A stretch of 8,695 nt of DNA, from the NCBI GenBank assembly GCA_029007475.1, contig JAQXHW010000157.1, positions 1-8,695 on the forward strand, written 5' to 3'. A program made the position numbers and the translations under genes. Source of the DNA: Oscillospiraceae bacterium. GTDB lineage: Bacteria > Bacillota > Clostridia > Oscillospirales > Acutalibacteraceae. Below, one piece after another: positions 1 to 7,598 of the stretch (positions within the stretch are counted from its first letter, which is position 1; each line of letters starts with the position of its first letter). The notes below the pieces were generated by a model. It searched no databases. It was not told the origin of the DNA and was given only the letters and a program-made list of their open reading frames with translations.

Positions 1-954
1 TTCATTAATCTCAAATCCTTCTAAAACAAGGTATTTTATTACATCATCAAAAAGTTTCTCTTCATTCTCATAATCGTCAACATAAAACCACTTTATATTC
101 TCGTTTCGCCTAAACCATGTAAGCTGACGTTTTGCGTAGCGGCGAGTTGACTGCTTAAGAGTTTCTATACAGTCATCAAGAGATTTTACCCCGTCAAAGT
201 AGGGTTTAAGCTCCTTATATCCGATTGCCTGACTTGAGGTAACGCTTAGATCTGCAATAAAATATTTCTCAGCTTCAAAAAGCAACCCCATATCCATCAT
301 TAAATCAACTCTGCGGTTAATTCTATCGTAGAGCTTCTCCCTGTCTCTGAAATTAAGACCGATAATTACCTCGTTAAACTCAGAGGGGGATTCCCTTGAA
401 ATTCGATTTTGCTCAGTAAAGGTAATTCCCGTTGTATGGAAAACCTCGAGGGCTCGGATAATCCTCTTAGGATTTCTTTGAGGGGCAAGTTTTTCGAAAG
501 CGTCAGGGTCAATCGCTTTAAGCTCAGCAAGGAGCTTGTCAATTCCTTCCTCCTCAAGTCTTTTAAGGAGAGAAGCCCGATATTCGAAATCGGTATCGCC
601 CTCAGAAAAGCTTATTCCGTTTATAAGGCTGTCAACGTAAAGTCCGGTACCGCCTGCAACAATTGGGAGCTTTCCCCTACACGCGATGTCCTGAGACACT
701 ATTTTCGCATCATCTACAAAATGCGCAACGCTGTAATTTTCAGAGGGCTCAAGAAAATCCATTAAATGATGAGGTATTCCCTCTCTTTCCTCTATTGAGG
801 GCTTTGCAGTTGCTATATCCATGCCCTTATAAATCTGCATGGAATCCGCGGATATTATCTCGCCGTGTAAGGCCTTTGCAAGTTTTACTGACAAAGCCGT
901 TTTACCCGAAGCGGTAGGGCCGACAAGGACAAGTATTTTAATTTTTTCTCTCAA
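1..954 (-). CDS. miaA: tRNA dimethylallyltransferase MiaA (3' end cut by window edge)
   Basis: Transfers a dimethylallyl group from DMAPP to N6 of A37 in tRNAs reading UNN codons, giving i6A37, the substrate of MiaB. The 318 codons in the window have no internal stop, and the reading frame runs off base 1. MiaA proteins are usually around 300-320 residues, so little is missing. Visible motifs are the P-loop GPTASGKT (residues 12-19), the SADSMQIY segment with the expected catalytic Asp at 37, VAGGTGLYV (99-107), PKRIIRALEV in the middle, and RRYAKRQLTW (271-280). I chose the TTG at 954-952 as start: no ATG lies before the P-loop, an AGGG sits 9 bases upstream, and the resulting N-terminus (MREKIKILVLVGPTASGKT) has the usual family length. 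The start is 4 bases after the mutL stop, so the two genes are probably translationally coupled as the last visible part of the operon. Confidence 0.96.
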   Translation of the reverse strand, partial: MREKIKILVLVGPTASGKTALSVKLAKALHGEIISADSMQIYKGMDIATAKPSIEEREGIPHHLMDFLEPSENYSVAHFVDDAKIVSQDIACRGKLPIVAGGTGLYVDSLINGISFSEGDTDFEYRASLLKRLEEEGIDKLLAELKAIDPDAFEKLAPQRNPKRIIRALEVFHTTGITFTEQNRISRESPSEFNEVIIGLNFRDREKLYDRINRRVDLMMDMGLLFEAEKYFIADLSVTSSQAIGYKELKPYFDGVKSLDDCIETLKQSTRRYAKRQLTWFRRNENIKWFYVDDYENEEKLFDDVIKYLVLEGFEINE

Positions 955-958
955 AATA

Positions 959-2971
959 TCACGCCCTGCCAAAGAGTTTTTCTACCTCGGATTTTTTTAG
1001 CACCACGCACACGGGTCTGCCGTGGGGACAGTAGCGCAGATTATCGTCCGATAAGAGCTTTTTTACTAAGTCACGAAGCTCTGCCTCGCTGCTTTTGTTT
1101 CCCGCCTTAACAGCGGCACGACAAGCAATGTTGTGGAAAATCCAGTCCATTTTTTCCGTGCTTATATCTCTTTTATTGAGTGATATTGATGAAACCATCT
1201 CGGTTACGGTATCTGCAATATCCTCACCTGTTATATACTGGGGCGCACCCCTTACAATTAAGGTTGACGAGCCGAAATCTTCGACCTCAAAGCCAAACTG
1301 TGAAAACATATCAAGGTTTTCGATAGCGGAGGAATACTCAGTTTTGGTTAGCACAACAGACTCGGGAACAAGCAGGAGCTGAGTGTTTTCCTGCGGATTA
1401 ACCCTTAGGCTGTTATAGATAATTCTCTCGTGCAGAGCATGCTTATCAATAAGCATAAGCTCGCCCTTATATTCAATGATTATGTAAGTGCTGAAAGCTT
1501 CGCCTATGTATTTATACTCGATATCCTCAGGTATGAGGATTTGAGGCTCGTTTACTGTTTCACTCGCAAATAAATCCGTGTCGGTAGCAGTATCATCCAT
1601 TGACTGAGCTTTCATTACCTCAAAAGTAGGCATAGACTTTCCTTCGGGTACTGAAATCTCAGGCTCTATCTTGGAGTTACTTATAACCTCAAGACTTTCA
1701 AGATAGTTGTCAATTCTGTTTCTGTCGCCAACCGAAAAATTTCGGTTAAATATGGGTACTGCCTGTTTTTTACTTATAACCTCAAAAGGCTTTTTATCCT
1801 CATTCTTTTCAGATTTTTCCTCCGTAACCGGGGAGAGATTCAGTTCATCAATTGGATTGACTTTTTTATTTGGTATTGGCTTTGATGTCTCCGGCTCTTT
1901 CTTTACATCATGAGAAAGCAGGTCAAACTGCGCAAAGGGATTTTCCCTTTTAGAAGTTGAAAAACTTACGTTCTTCCGTGTGTCGCCTTTATAGAGAGCA
2001 CCCTTTACTGCGTGGTAAACTGCGTCAAAAAGCGGTCTTTCGTTTTGAAATCTAACTTCAATCTTTGCAGGATGAACATTTACATCTACTAATGAATGAG
2101 GTAAAGAAATATTCAAAACACAGCAGAGGAATTTTCCCGCCATTACAGAGCCTTTCGCTGCTTCGTCAATGGCCGCCCCCGCTGTACGGCTTCTGACATA
2201 GCGATTATTTACAAAGAAGGTCTGCATACTGCGGCTTGCCTTTGAATACTCAGGCTTTGAGATAAAGCCCTCTACCTTTATGCCGTTTAGTTCATAATCG
2301 ACCGGAATTAAAGAAGCCGCAAACTCTCTGCCGAATACAGAATATATAGCCGAGAGCAGCTTTCCGTCACCGGAAGTTTTGAGAGCTTGCTTAGAGTCGC
2401 GGATAAATGTAAAAGCTACCTCGGGATGAGATAAAGAAAGCCTGTCAACAACCTGAGCCACGGCATTACCCTCTGAAACATCCTTTTTCAGAAACTTTTG
2501 ACGGGCAGGAATATTATAGAACAGGTCACGGATGATAATATTTGAGCCTACGTTACAGCCTGCGTCCTCAAGTCTTTTCTCAACTCCGCCGTTGATAACG
2601 TAGTATGTTCCCTCTTCTTCATCGGCACTTCTTGTAATTAGCTCTACTTTTGAAACAGCAGAGATTGAAGCCAAAGCCTCACCTCTAAATCCCAAAGTCA
2701 TAATGGAATCAAGGTCGTGCTCGGTGGCAACCTTGCTTGTAGCGTGGCGTAAAAAGGCTTTCTGCACATCTTCGCGCATAAAACCTATACCGTCGTCGGT
2801 GACACGCATTAAAGTAGTTCCGCCGTTTTTAATCTCAACAGTTATGTTTTTTGCTCCTGCGTCAATGGAATTTTCAAGGAGTTCCTTAATAACCGAGGAG
2901 GGTCTTTCTACAACCTCGCCTGCCGCAATCAGCTCTGCGGTATGCTTATCAAGAACGTTAATTCTACCCAT
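959..2971 (-). CDS. mutL: DNA mismatch repair protein MutL
   Basis: MutL links mismatch-bound MutS to downstream repair and, in bacteria without MutH, is itself the nicking endonuclease. With the ATG at 2971 it has 670 residues, normal for the family. The N-terminal GHL ATPase has AAGEVVERP (16-24), KELLEN with Glu30 and Asn34, DDGIGF (59-64) and GFRGEAL (94-100). A polar, charged linker (about 345-480) leads to the C-terminal endonuclease domain: DKHALHERIIYN (509-520), the clamp-binding-type QLLLVP (531-536), ACRAA (616-620) and CPHGRP (648-653). These mark it as an endonuclease-type MutL. The canonical DQHA(X)2E(X)4E motif is altered: Lys replaces Gln at 510 and Asn replaces the last Glu at 520. 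A start nine bases upstream (GTG at 2980) is unlikely because it lies inside the GGAGG ribosome binding site. mutS ends 24 bases upstream. Confidence 0.98.
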   Translation of the reverse strand: MGRINVLDKHTAELIAAGEVVERPSSVIKELLENSIDAGAKNITVEIKNGGTTLMRVTDDGIGFMREDVQKAFLRHATSKVATEHDLDSIMTLGFRGEALASISAVSKVELITRSADEEEGTYYVINGGVEKRLEDAGCNVGSNIIIRDLFYNIPARQKFLKKDVSEGNAVAQVVDRLSLSHPEVAFTFIRDSKQALKTSGDGKLLSAIYSVFGREFAASLIPVDYELNGIKVEGFISKPEYSKASRSMQTFFVNNRYVRSRTAGAAIDEAAKGSVMAGKFLCCVLNISLPHSLVDVNVHPAKIEVRFQNERPLFDAVYHAVKGALYKGDTRKNVSFSTSKRENPFAQFDLLSHDVKKEPETSKPIPNKKVNPIDELNLSPVTEEKSEKNEDKKPFEVISKKQAVPIFNRNFSVGDRNRIDNYLESLEVISNSKIEPEISVPEGKSMPTFEVMKAQSMDDTATDTDLFASETVNEPQILIPEDIEYKYIGEAFSTYIIIEYKGELMLIDKHALHERIIYNSLRVNPQENTQLLLVPESVVLTKTEYSSAIENLDMFSQFGFEVEDFGSSTLIVRGAPQYITGEDIADTVTEMVSSISLNKRDISTEKMDWIFHNIACRAAVKAGNKSSEAELRDLVKKLLSDDNLRYCPHGRPVCVVLKKSEVEKLFGRA

Positions 2972-2984
2972 ACATATCACCTCC
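2972..2984 (-). promoter_or_regulatory. Ribosome binding site that fixes the mutL start
   Basis: The minus strand reads GGAGGTGAT, a near-perfect Shine-Dalgarno sequence, with GGAGG at 2984-2980 and 8 bases to the ATG at 2971-2969. The in-frame GTG at 2980-2978 uses the last G of GGAGG, so it cannot be served by this site. This supports a protein starting MGRINVLDKH rather than one three residues longer. Confidence 0.9.
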
Positions 2985-2995
2985 GTATATCAAAA

Positions 2996-5611
2996 TTAAT
3001 CTAACATCTTTTTCATTTCGTAAAGCAAATTTATTGCTTCAATAGGGGTTAAGGTTTCGACGTCGGTGCTCCTGAGCTTTTTAATAATCTCCGAGTCACC
3101 CGAGGGAATAAGAGAAAGCTCTAAGGGTTCTTTATCAAAGGAATTTTCGCTGACGCTTCTGAGCTTTTCCCTCTCCATATCGGGAGCATTAGCGATAAGC
3201 TCTGAGAGAATCTGCTTTGCTCTCTTAATTATAACCTCAGGCACTCCTGCGAGCTTTGCAACCTCTACGCCGTAGCTGTCATCGGCGCCTCCCGGAACGA
3301 TTCTTCTGAGGAAAGTAATATCGTCGCCTTTTTTCTTAACTGCGATATTGTAGTTCTTAACACCCTCTATGAGCTCTTCTAAAACAGTAAGCTCGTGATA
3401 GTGGGTAGCAAACAGTGATTTTGCACCTAAGTGCTTTTTATCCGCAACAAATTCAAGTACGGCTCGGGCAATACTCATTCCGTCGTAGGTTGAGGTGCCT
3501 CTGCCTATTTCATCGAATACAAGCAAGCTCTTTGAGGTAGCCGACTTCACGATTGAAGCAACCTCACTCATTTCAACCATAAAGGTCGACTGTCCCGAAG
3601 CCAAGTCATCGGAAGCGCCTACACGGGTAAATACCGCGTCAACAATGCCGATGTGAGCCGCATCGCAGGGCACAAAAGAGCCGATCTGAGCCATAATAAC
3701 AATCAAGGCTACCTGTCGCATATAGGTAGATTTACCTGCCATATTAGGACCGGTAATTATTGCAACGCGGTTGTCGGCGTTATCAAGGAATACATCGTTG
3801 GAAACGAATCTTGAATTATCAAGTAAGCTCTCAACAACAGGATGACGCGAAGCCTTCAGATGAATAATTGAAGAAAGGTCAACGTCCGGTCTTATATATC
3901 TATTATCAGAAGCTACATTAGCGAGGGAACATAGAACATCAACGGTTGCGAGAGTATCGGCAGTTTTCTCGATTCTTGCGAGATTCTCGGCAACACGCTT
4001 TCGAACCTCGGTGAAAATCTCATATTCCAGAGCAGTAGTTCGATCCTTAGCGCCTAAAATTCTGCCCTCCAAGTCCTTAAGCTCCTGAGTTATGTATCTC
4101 TCACAGTTGGTGAGAGTTTGTTTTCTTATGTATGTTTCGGGGACTAAATCCTTGTAGGAATTAGTAACCTCAATATAGTAGCCGAAAACTCGGTTATATC
4201 CTACTTTCAGCTTTGGGATTCCTGTGGCTTCCCGCTGCTCATTCTCAATTCTCGTGAGAAGCGAAGCAGAGTCCTTCATATCGACCGATATAAGGTCAAG
4301 CTCAGCATTGTATCCCTTTTTGATCATGCCGCCTTCGCGGACGGTAAAGGGCGGCTCCTCTACAATAGCCGCGTCAATAAGAGCGTTTATATCCTCAAGG
4401 GTGTCGAGTTCTGAGTAAAGCTCTCTTAGATAAGAGGATTTTGTATCAGAGAGTAATTCTTTTATCTGTGGTAAGTTGGAGGTTGCGGTATAAAGAGAAC
4501 GAAGCTCCCTTGCATTTGCTGAGCCGTAGACAATTTTAGTCATAATGCGCTTGATATCTAAAATACCCGTGAGCATTGCCATAAGCTCCAAGCGCAGTAC
4601 GGTATCCCCTACCAATTCCGCAACAGCACCCTGGCGATTGGAGATAATTCCCACGTTCATGAGAGGGTTTTCAATCCAGGTTCTGAGAAGTCGCTTACCC
4701 ATGGCGGTTTTGGTATTATCAAGCACCCAAAACAGCGAACCGCGCTTTTCTTTTGTGAGCATGGTTTGGGTTAGCTCAAGATTGCGTCTTGTGTTAAAAT
4801 CAAGGCGCATATACTGATTCTCGCTGTAAAGATTAATATGGGTAATGCGCTCTAAGCCCGTCATCTGAGTTTTTCTGAGATACGAGAGTAAAACCCCCAA
4901 AGCGCAAACAAGCTCGTGGCTGTCACGGACAGAATCGCAAACGGACTCTGAAAACTGAGCGTTTACTAAATCCAAGCTGTCAAGGTATGAAAAATCCTTT
5001 GAGCTCAGTTTTTCAACGCTTAGAGTAAGCCTGTCCATAATAAAGGTTTCCGTCTCGGCATACTTTGAGCCGAATCCACAGAGGAGTACCTCCTTAGGTG
5101 CGTAGCTAACAAGCTGGTCCTTAAAAGCTCTCAAGGAGTCCTTACCCTTTGTGACGGTAGCATAAAGCTGACCTGTCGAAACGTCGCAGAAACAAATACC
5201 GATAGAATTATTCTCATAATATGCAGAGCAAATATAGTTGTTCTTGCTCTCGTCAAGCATATTGGCTTCCATAACGGTACCGGGAGTAATAACCCTGATA
5301 ATATCTCTTTTAACAATACCCTTTGCCGTTGCGGGATCCTCGGTTTGCTCACAGATAGCTACCTTATAGCCTTTAGCGACAAGCTTTGCTATATATCCCT
5401 CACAGCTGTGAAAAGGCACACCGCACATGGGCGCCCTTTCCTCCTGACCGCAGTCGCGGCCTGTAAGTGTCAAGTCAAGCTCTCGTGACGCAAGTTTTGC
5501 ATCATCATAGAACATCTCGTAAAAATCTCCGAGACGGAAGAATACAATGCTGTCTTTATTCTGTTCTTTGATTTCAAAATACTGTTTCATCATCGGTGAA
5601 AGCTCAGCCAT
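2996..5611 (-). CDS. mutS: DNA mismatch repair protein MutS
   Basis: MutS recognises base mismatches and small loops and, as an ATP-driven sliding clamp, recruits MutL. The 871 residues match the full-length bacterial MutS1 class. The mismatch-recognition domain carries the FYE wedge motif at 30-32 within RLGDFYEMF. The core has REGGMIKKGYNAELD (from 425) and the clamp region FGYYIEVTN (from 476). The ATPase domain has Walker A GPNMAGKST (621-629), Walker B with Asp700-Glu701 (VFDEIGRGTSTYDG) and FATHYHELT (734-742). The C-terminal dimerisation helices end in LTPIEAINLLYEMKK. The ATG at 5611 has an AGGA 8 bases upstream and gives the family-typical MAELSPMMKQY. The C-terminal tail at 830-836 (LELSLIP) lies where many relatives have a QLSLF-like beta-clamp motif, and the Gln and Phe are missing. 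The gene sits between the YlbF-like gene (35 bases) and mutL (24 bases) in the same operon. Confidence 0.99.
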   Translation of the reverse strand: MAELSPMMKQYFEIKEQNKDSIVFFRLGDFYEMFYDDAKLASRELDLTLTGRDCGQEERAPMCGVPFHSCEGYIAKLVAKGYKVAICEQTEDPATAKGIVKRDIIRVITPGTVMEANMLDESKNNYICSAYYENNSIGICFCDVSTGQLYATVTKGKDSLRAFKDQLVSYAPKEVLLCGFGSKYAETETFIMDRLTLSVEKLSSKDFSYLDSLDLVNAQFSESVCDSVRDSHELVCALGVLLSYLRKTQMTGLERITHINLYSENQYMRLDFNTRRNLELTQTMLTKEKRGSLFWVLDNTKTAMGKRLLRTWIENPLMNVGIISNRQGAVAELVGDTVLRLELMAMLTGILDIKRIMTKIVYGSANARELRSLYTATSNLPQIKELLSDTKSSYLRELYSELDTLEDINALIDAAIVEEPPFTVREGGMIKKGYNAELDLISVDMKDSASLLTRIENEQREATGIPKLKVGYNRVFGYYIEVTNSYKDLVPETYIRKQTLTNCERYITQELKDLEGRILGAKDRTTALEYEIFTEVRKRVAENLARIEKTADTLATVDVLCSLANVASDNRYIRPDVDLSSIIHLKASRHPVVESLLDNSRFVSNDVFLDNADNRVAIITGPNMAGKSTYMRQVALIVIMAQIGSFVPCDAAHIGIVDAVFTRVGASDDLASGQSTFMVEMSEVASIVKSATSKSLLVFDEIGRGTSTYDGMSIARAVLEFVADKKHLGAKSLFATHYHELTVLEELIEGVKNYNIAVKKKGDDITFLRRIVPGGADDSYGVEVAKLAGVPEVIIKRAKQILSELIANAPDMEREKLRSVSENSFDKEPLELSLIPSGDSEIIKKLRSTDVETLTPIEAINLLYEMKKMLD

Positions 5612-5646
5612 GATATTCTTCCTCTCTCAGACTTAAAATTGATTGA

Positions 5647-6048
5647 TTAGTGGCAGCCTCCGCAGGACTCACAAGAGCCTGAGCAAGCATGATAATCAGT
5701 AGTATTGGGATTCTCACCGTTTGCTGAATTGGAAACGATTGCGAAAACTCTGTTCATAATCTCGTCGAAAGCAGCCTTTGCTTCGTTTACCTTAATCATA
5801 GACTCGTTGACCATGATATCAGCATAGAGTGTACGCATCTTTGTGTTAAGCTCTTTAATAGCTTCTTCATCGCGGTTTTCAGCCGTTAACTTTTCGTTAA
5901 GCTGGAGCTTTAAGAGGTTAAATTCACCGATAAGTGCCTGAAGTGCTTCGTCGGTATCTACAGCCTTGGTAGCCTCCTGATAAGCTACATAGCTATCCTC
6001 TTTCTGAATAGCTCTGCCGAGTTCTCTTGAAAGTTCGATAATGTCCAT
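5647..6048 (-). CDS. YlbF/YmcA (RicA/RicF-like) family protein with C-terminal four-Cys motif
   Basis: A 133-residue, largely helical protein of the YlbF/YmcA family (Com_YlbF). In B. subtilis, YmcA, YlbF and YaaT form a complex that affects RNase Y-dependent RNA processing, sporulation, competence and biofilm formation, and binds [4Fe-4S] clusters. Residues 1-105 are the helical family domain (MDIIELSRELGRAIQ onward). A short linker rich in Asn and Gly follows, and the last 12 residues hold Cys122, Cys126, Cys129 and Cys132 followed by His133, a plausible Fe-S or metal site. The ATG at 6048 has AAGGAG 8 bases upstream. Its position directly after miaB matches B. subtilis ymcA after ymcB, favouring a RicA role, but sequence alone does not separate YmcA from YlbF, so no symbol is given. 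Link to Fe-S handling for MiaB is inference. Confidence 0.88.
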   Translation of the reverse strand: MDIIELSRELGRAIQKEDSYVAYQEATKAVDTDEALQALIGEFNLLKLQLNEKLTAENRDEEAIKELNTKMRTLYADIMVNESMIKVNEAKAAFDEIMNRVFAIVSNSANGENPNTTDYHACSGSCESCGGCH

Positions 6049-6076
6049 TTTTTTATCTCCTTTTATTTAATGGTTT

Positions 6077-7501
6077 TTATATAAACTCGCCTCTGAGTAT
6101 CCAGTTGCGAGCTTCTGTTATTTTAACATCTCTGAAGGTACCAATCAGAGACTCATCTCCCTGTGCTTCAACAATTATGTTTCCCGAAGTGCGGCCTGAA
6201 AGAAGCCCGTATTTCTCATTAACTTCCTCTACTAATACCCTCTCCACACTTCCTACCATGGAAGCGCATCTTTTAGCGGCAATAGCCTCCTGGGTTTTAA
6301 GAAGTTCGGTAAACCATTTACCCTTTTCCTCGTCTGTGACAACGTCGGGAAGCTCTGCTGCCGGTGTGCCCGGTCTGCGGGAATAGATGAAAGTATAGAG
6401 GGAGGTAAACTCTACCTCTTTTACGAGAGAAAGCGTCTCAAGAAAATCCTCATAGGTCTCTCCGGGAAAGCCTACAATAACATCACTTGTTAAGGAAAGT
6501 CCTTCTATTTTCTCCTTAGCATAAGCGATAATATCAAGGTATTTTTCTCTTGTGTAGCGTCTGTTCATTTTCTTGAGTATTCTTGATGAACCGCTCTGGA
6601 AAGGAAGATGCAGATGCTTTGAAATGTGCTTAGAGTTAGCAATAGTATCAATAAGCTCATGAGTACAATCCTTAGGATGAGAGGTCATAAAGCGAAGGAT
6701 ATAGTCGCCCTCGATTTCATCAATCCTCTGAAGAAGCTGAGATAAGGTAATATCCTCCTTAAGACCTTTTCCGTAGGAGTTTACGTTTTGACCTAAAAGA
6801 GTAATCTCCTTATAGCCTGCTGCTACCATCGACTTTACCTCGTCAATAATAGCGGCACTTTCCCTTGAGCGCTCACGGCCGCGTACATAGGGCACAATAC
6901 AGTATGTGCAGAAATTGTCACAGCCGTACATAATTGGAATAAAGCCTTTGAAGCTCTTATCTCTTAGAGTAGGAATATCCTCATAGATAGTATTGTCATC
7001 TACATCGTTGTCTATAATCTTTTTACTGTTGACAAGGACTTCAAACAGCAGCTGAGGAAATCGGGATATGCTGTGAGTACCGAACACAAGATTTACAAAA
7101 GGATAGCTTTTTCTAATTCTGTCAGAGACGGATTTTTGCTCCATCATACAGCCGCAGAGAGCGATAATTACAGAAGGATGACGGCGCTTGATGTTTTTTA
7201 GCGCACCAACATTACCGAATACTCTATCCTCTGCGTGTTCCCTTACGGCGCAGGTATTAAAAAGGATAAAATCTGCCTCATTTCGGTCTTCGGTAAACTC
7301 AAAGCCTGCGGTATAGAGCATTCCTTTAATCTTTTCGCTGTCGGAAACATTCTGCTGACAACCGTAGGTATGAACATAAGCCAAAGGCTTCTCGCCTCTT
7401 TTTCTTACATTCATAATATCCCCAATCACACCTAAAAGCTCAGCGCTTTTTTGAGCGGTTTCTTTATACTGATAAATGTTTGCCAGGGCATATTCCCCCA
7501 A
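6077..7501 (-). CDS. miaB: tRNA-2-methylthio-N6-dimethylallyladenosine synthase MiaB
   Basis: A radical-SAM methylthiotransferase that converts i6A37 to ms2i6A37 in tRNA, acting after MiaA, which is encoded in the same operon. Domains in order (numbered from the TTG at 7501): N-terminal UPF0004 domain with the auxiliary-cluster cysteines Cys48 (TYGCQQN), Cys84 (FNTCAVREHAEDRVFGNVG) and Cys118 (LCGCMMEQ); radical-SAM core with CX3CX2C at 194, 198 and 201 (GCDNFCTYC) followed by VPYVRGRERSR; LGQNVNSYG; GFPGET; and a C-terminal TRAM-type RNA-binding domain from about 405. The length of up to 474 residues is normal. The start is uncertain. TTG 7501 has no ribosome binding site. CTG 7486 lies 7 bases after GGGGGA, giving 469 residues. 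The first in-frame ATG (residue 30) would still leave all cysteines. A promoter lies just upstream and the YlbF-like gene starts 28 bases after the stop. Confidence 0.97.
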   Translation of the reverse strand: MGEYALANIYQYKETAQKSAELLGVIGDIMNVRKRGEKPLAYVHTYGCQQNVSDSEKIKGMLYTAGFEFTEDRNEADFILFNTCAVREHAEDRVFGNVGALKNIKRRHPSVIIALCGCMMEQKSVSDRIRKSYPFVNLVFGTHSISRFPQLLFEVLVNSKKIIDNDVDDNTIYEDIPTLRDKSFKGFIPIMYGCDNFCTYCIVPYVRGRERSRESAAIIDEVKSMVAAGYKEITLLGQNVNSYGKGLKEDITLSQLLQRIDEIEGDYILRFMTSHPKDCTHELIDTIANSKHISKHLHLPFQSGSSRILKKMNRRYTREKYLDIIAYAKEKIEGLSLTSDVIVGFPGETYEDFLETLSLVKEVEFTSLYTFIYSRRPGTPAAELPDVVTDEEKGKWFTELLKTQEAIAAKRCASMVGSVERVLVEEVNEKYGLLSGRTSGNIIVEAQGDESLIGTFRDVKITEARNWILRGEFI

Positions 7502-7521
7502 TGTTATAGATTATTCAATTT

Positions 7522-7550
7522 ATCGTACCACAATATCATAAGAATTTCAA
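7522..7550 (-). promoter_or_regulatory. Candidate sigma-A promoter for the miaB operon
   Basis: On the minus strand a -35 element TTGAAA (7550-7545, 5 of 6 matches to TTGACA) is followed by exactly 17 bases and a -10 element TACGAT (7527-7522, 4 of 6 matches to TATAAT). Transcription would start near 7515, only about 14 bases before the TTG at 7501 and about 29 before the CTG at 7486. The spacing and the position in the only sizeable gap before the five-gene cluster support it. It has not been checked experimentally. Confidence 0.6.
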
Positions 7551-7565
7551 GGGTTTATTTTGGAT

Positions 7566-7588
7566 AAGATACAATATCTTGTGATATT
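7566..7588. repeat. Two overlapping inverted repeats between yunB and miaB
   Basis: On the plus strand AAGATA-CAA-TATCTT (7566-7580) is a perfect 6-base inverted repeat with a 3-base centre. AATATC-TTGT-GATATT (7573-7588) is a second perfect 6-base inverted repeat overlapping it, so only one could fold at a time. The stems contain few G or C. No T run follows on the minus strand, so this is a poor terminator for yunB. It lies 16-38 bases upstream of the miaB -35 element, where an operator could sit. The function is unknown. Confidence 0.45.
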
Positions 7589-7598
7589 TTTATGAATT

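Noticed and set aside
409..765. Plus-strand 118-residue open frame
   Set aside because: It lies opposite miaA, whose P-loop and other motifs are clear, and shows no recognisable domain.
2703..2999. Plus-strand 98-residue open frame opposite the mutL start
   Set aside because: Antisense of the conserved MutL ATPase domain; Ser/Ile-rich shadow translation.
5131..5352. Minus-strand 73-residue open frame in another frame inside mutS
   Set aside because: Fully inside the well-conserved mutS sequence, with no domain or start signal of its own.
7566..7588. Intrinsic terminator for yunB
   Set aside because: The stems are only 6 AT-rich pairs and no T run follows on the minus strand.
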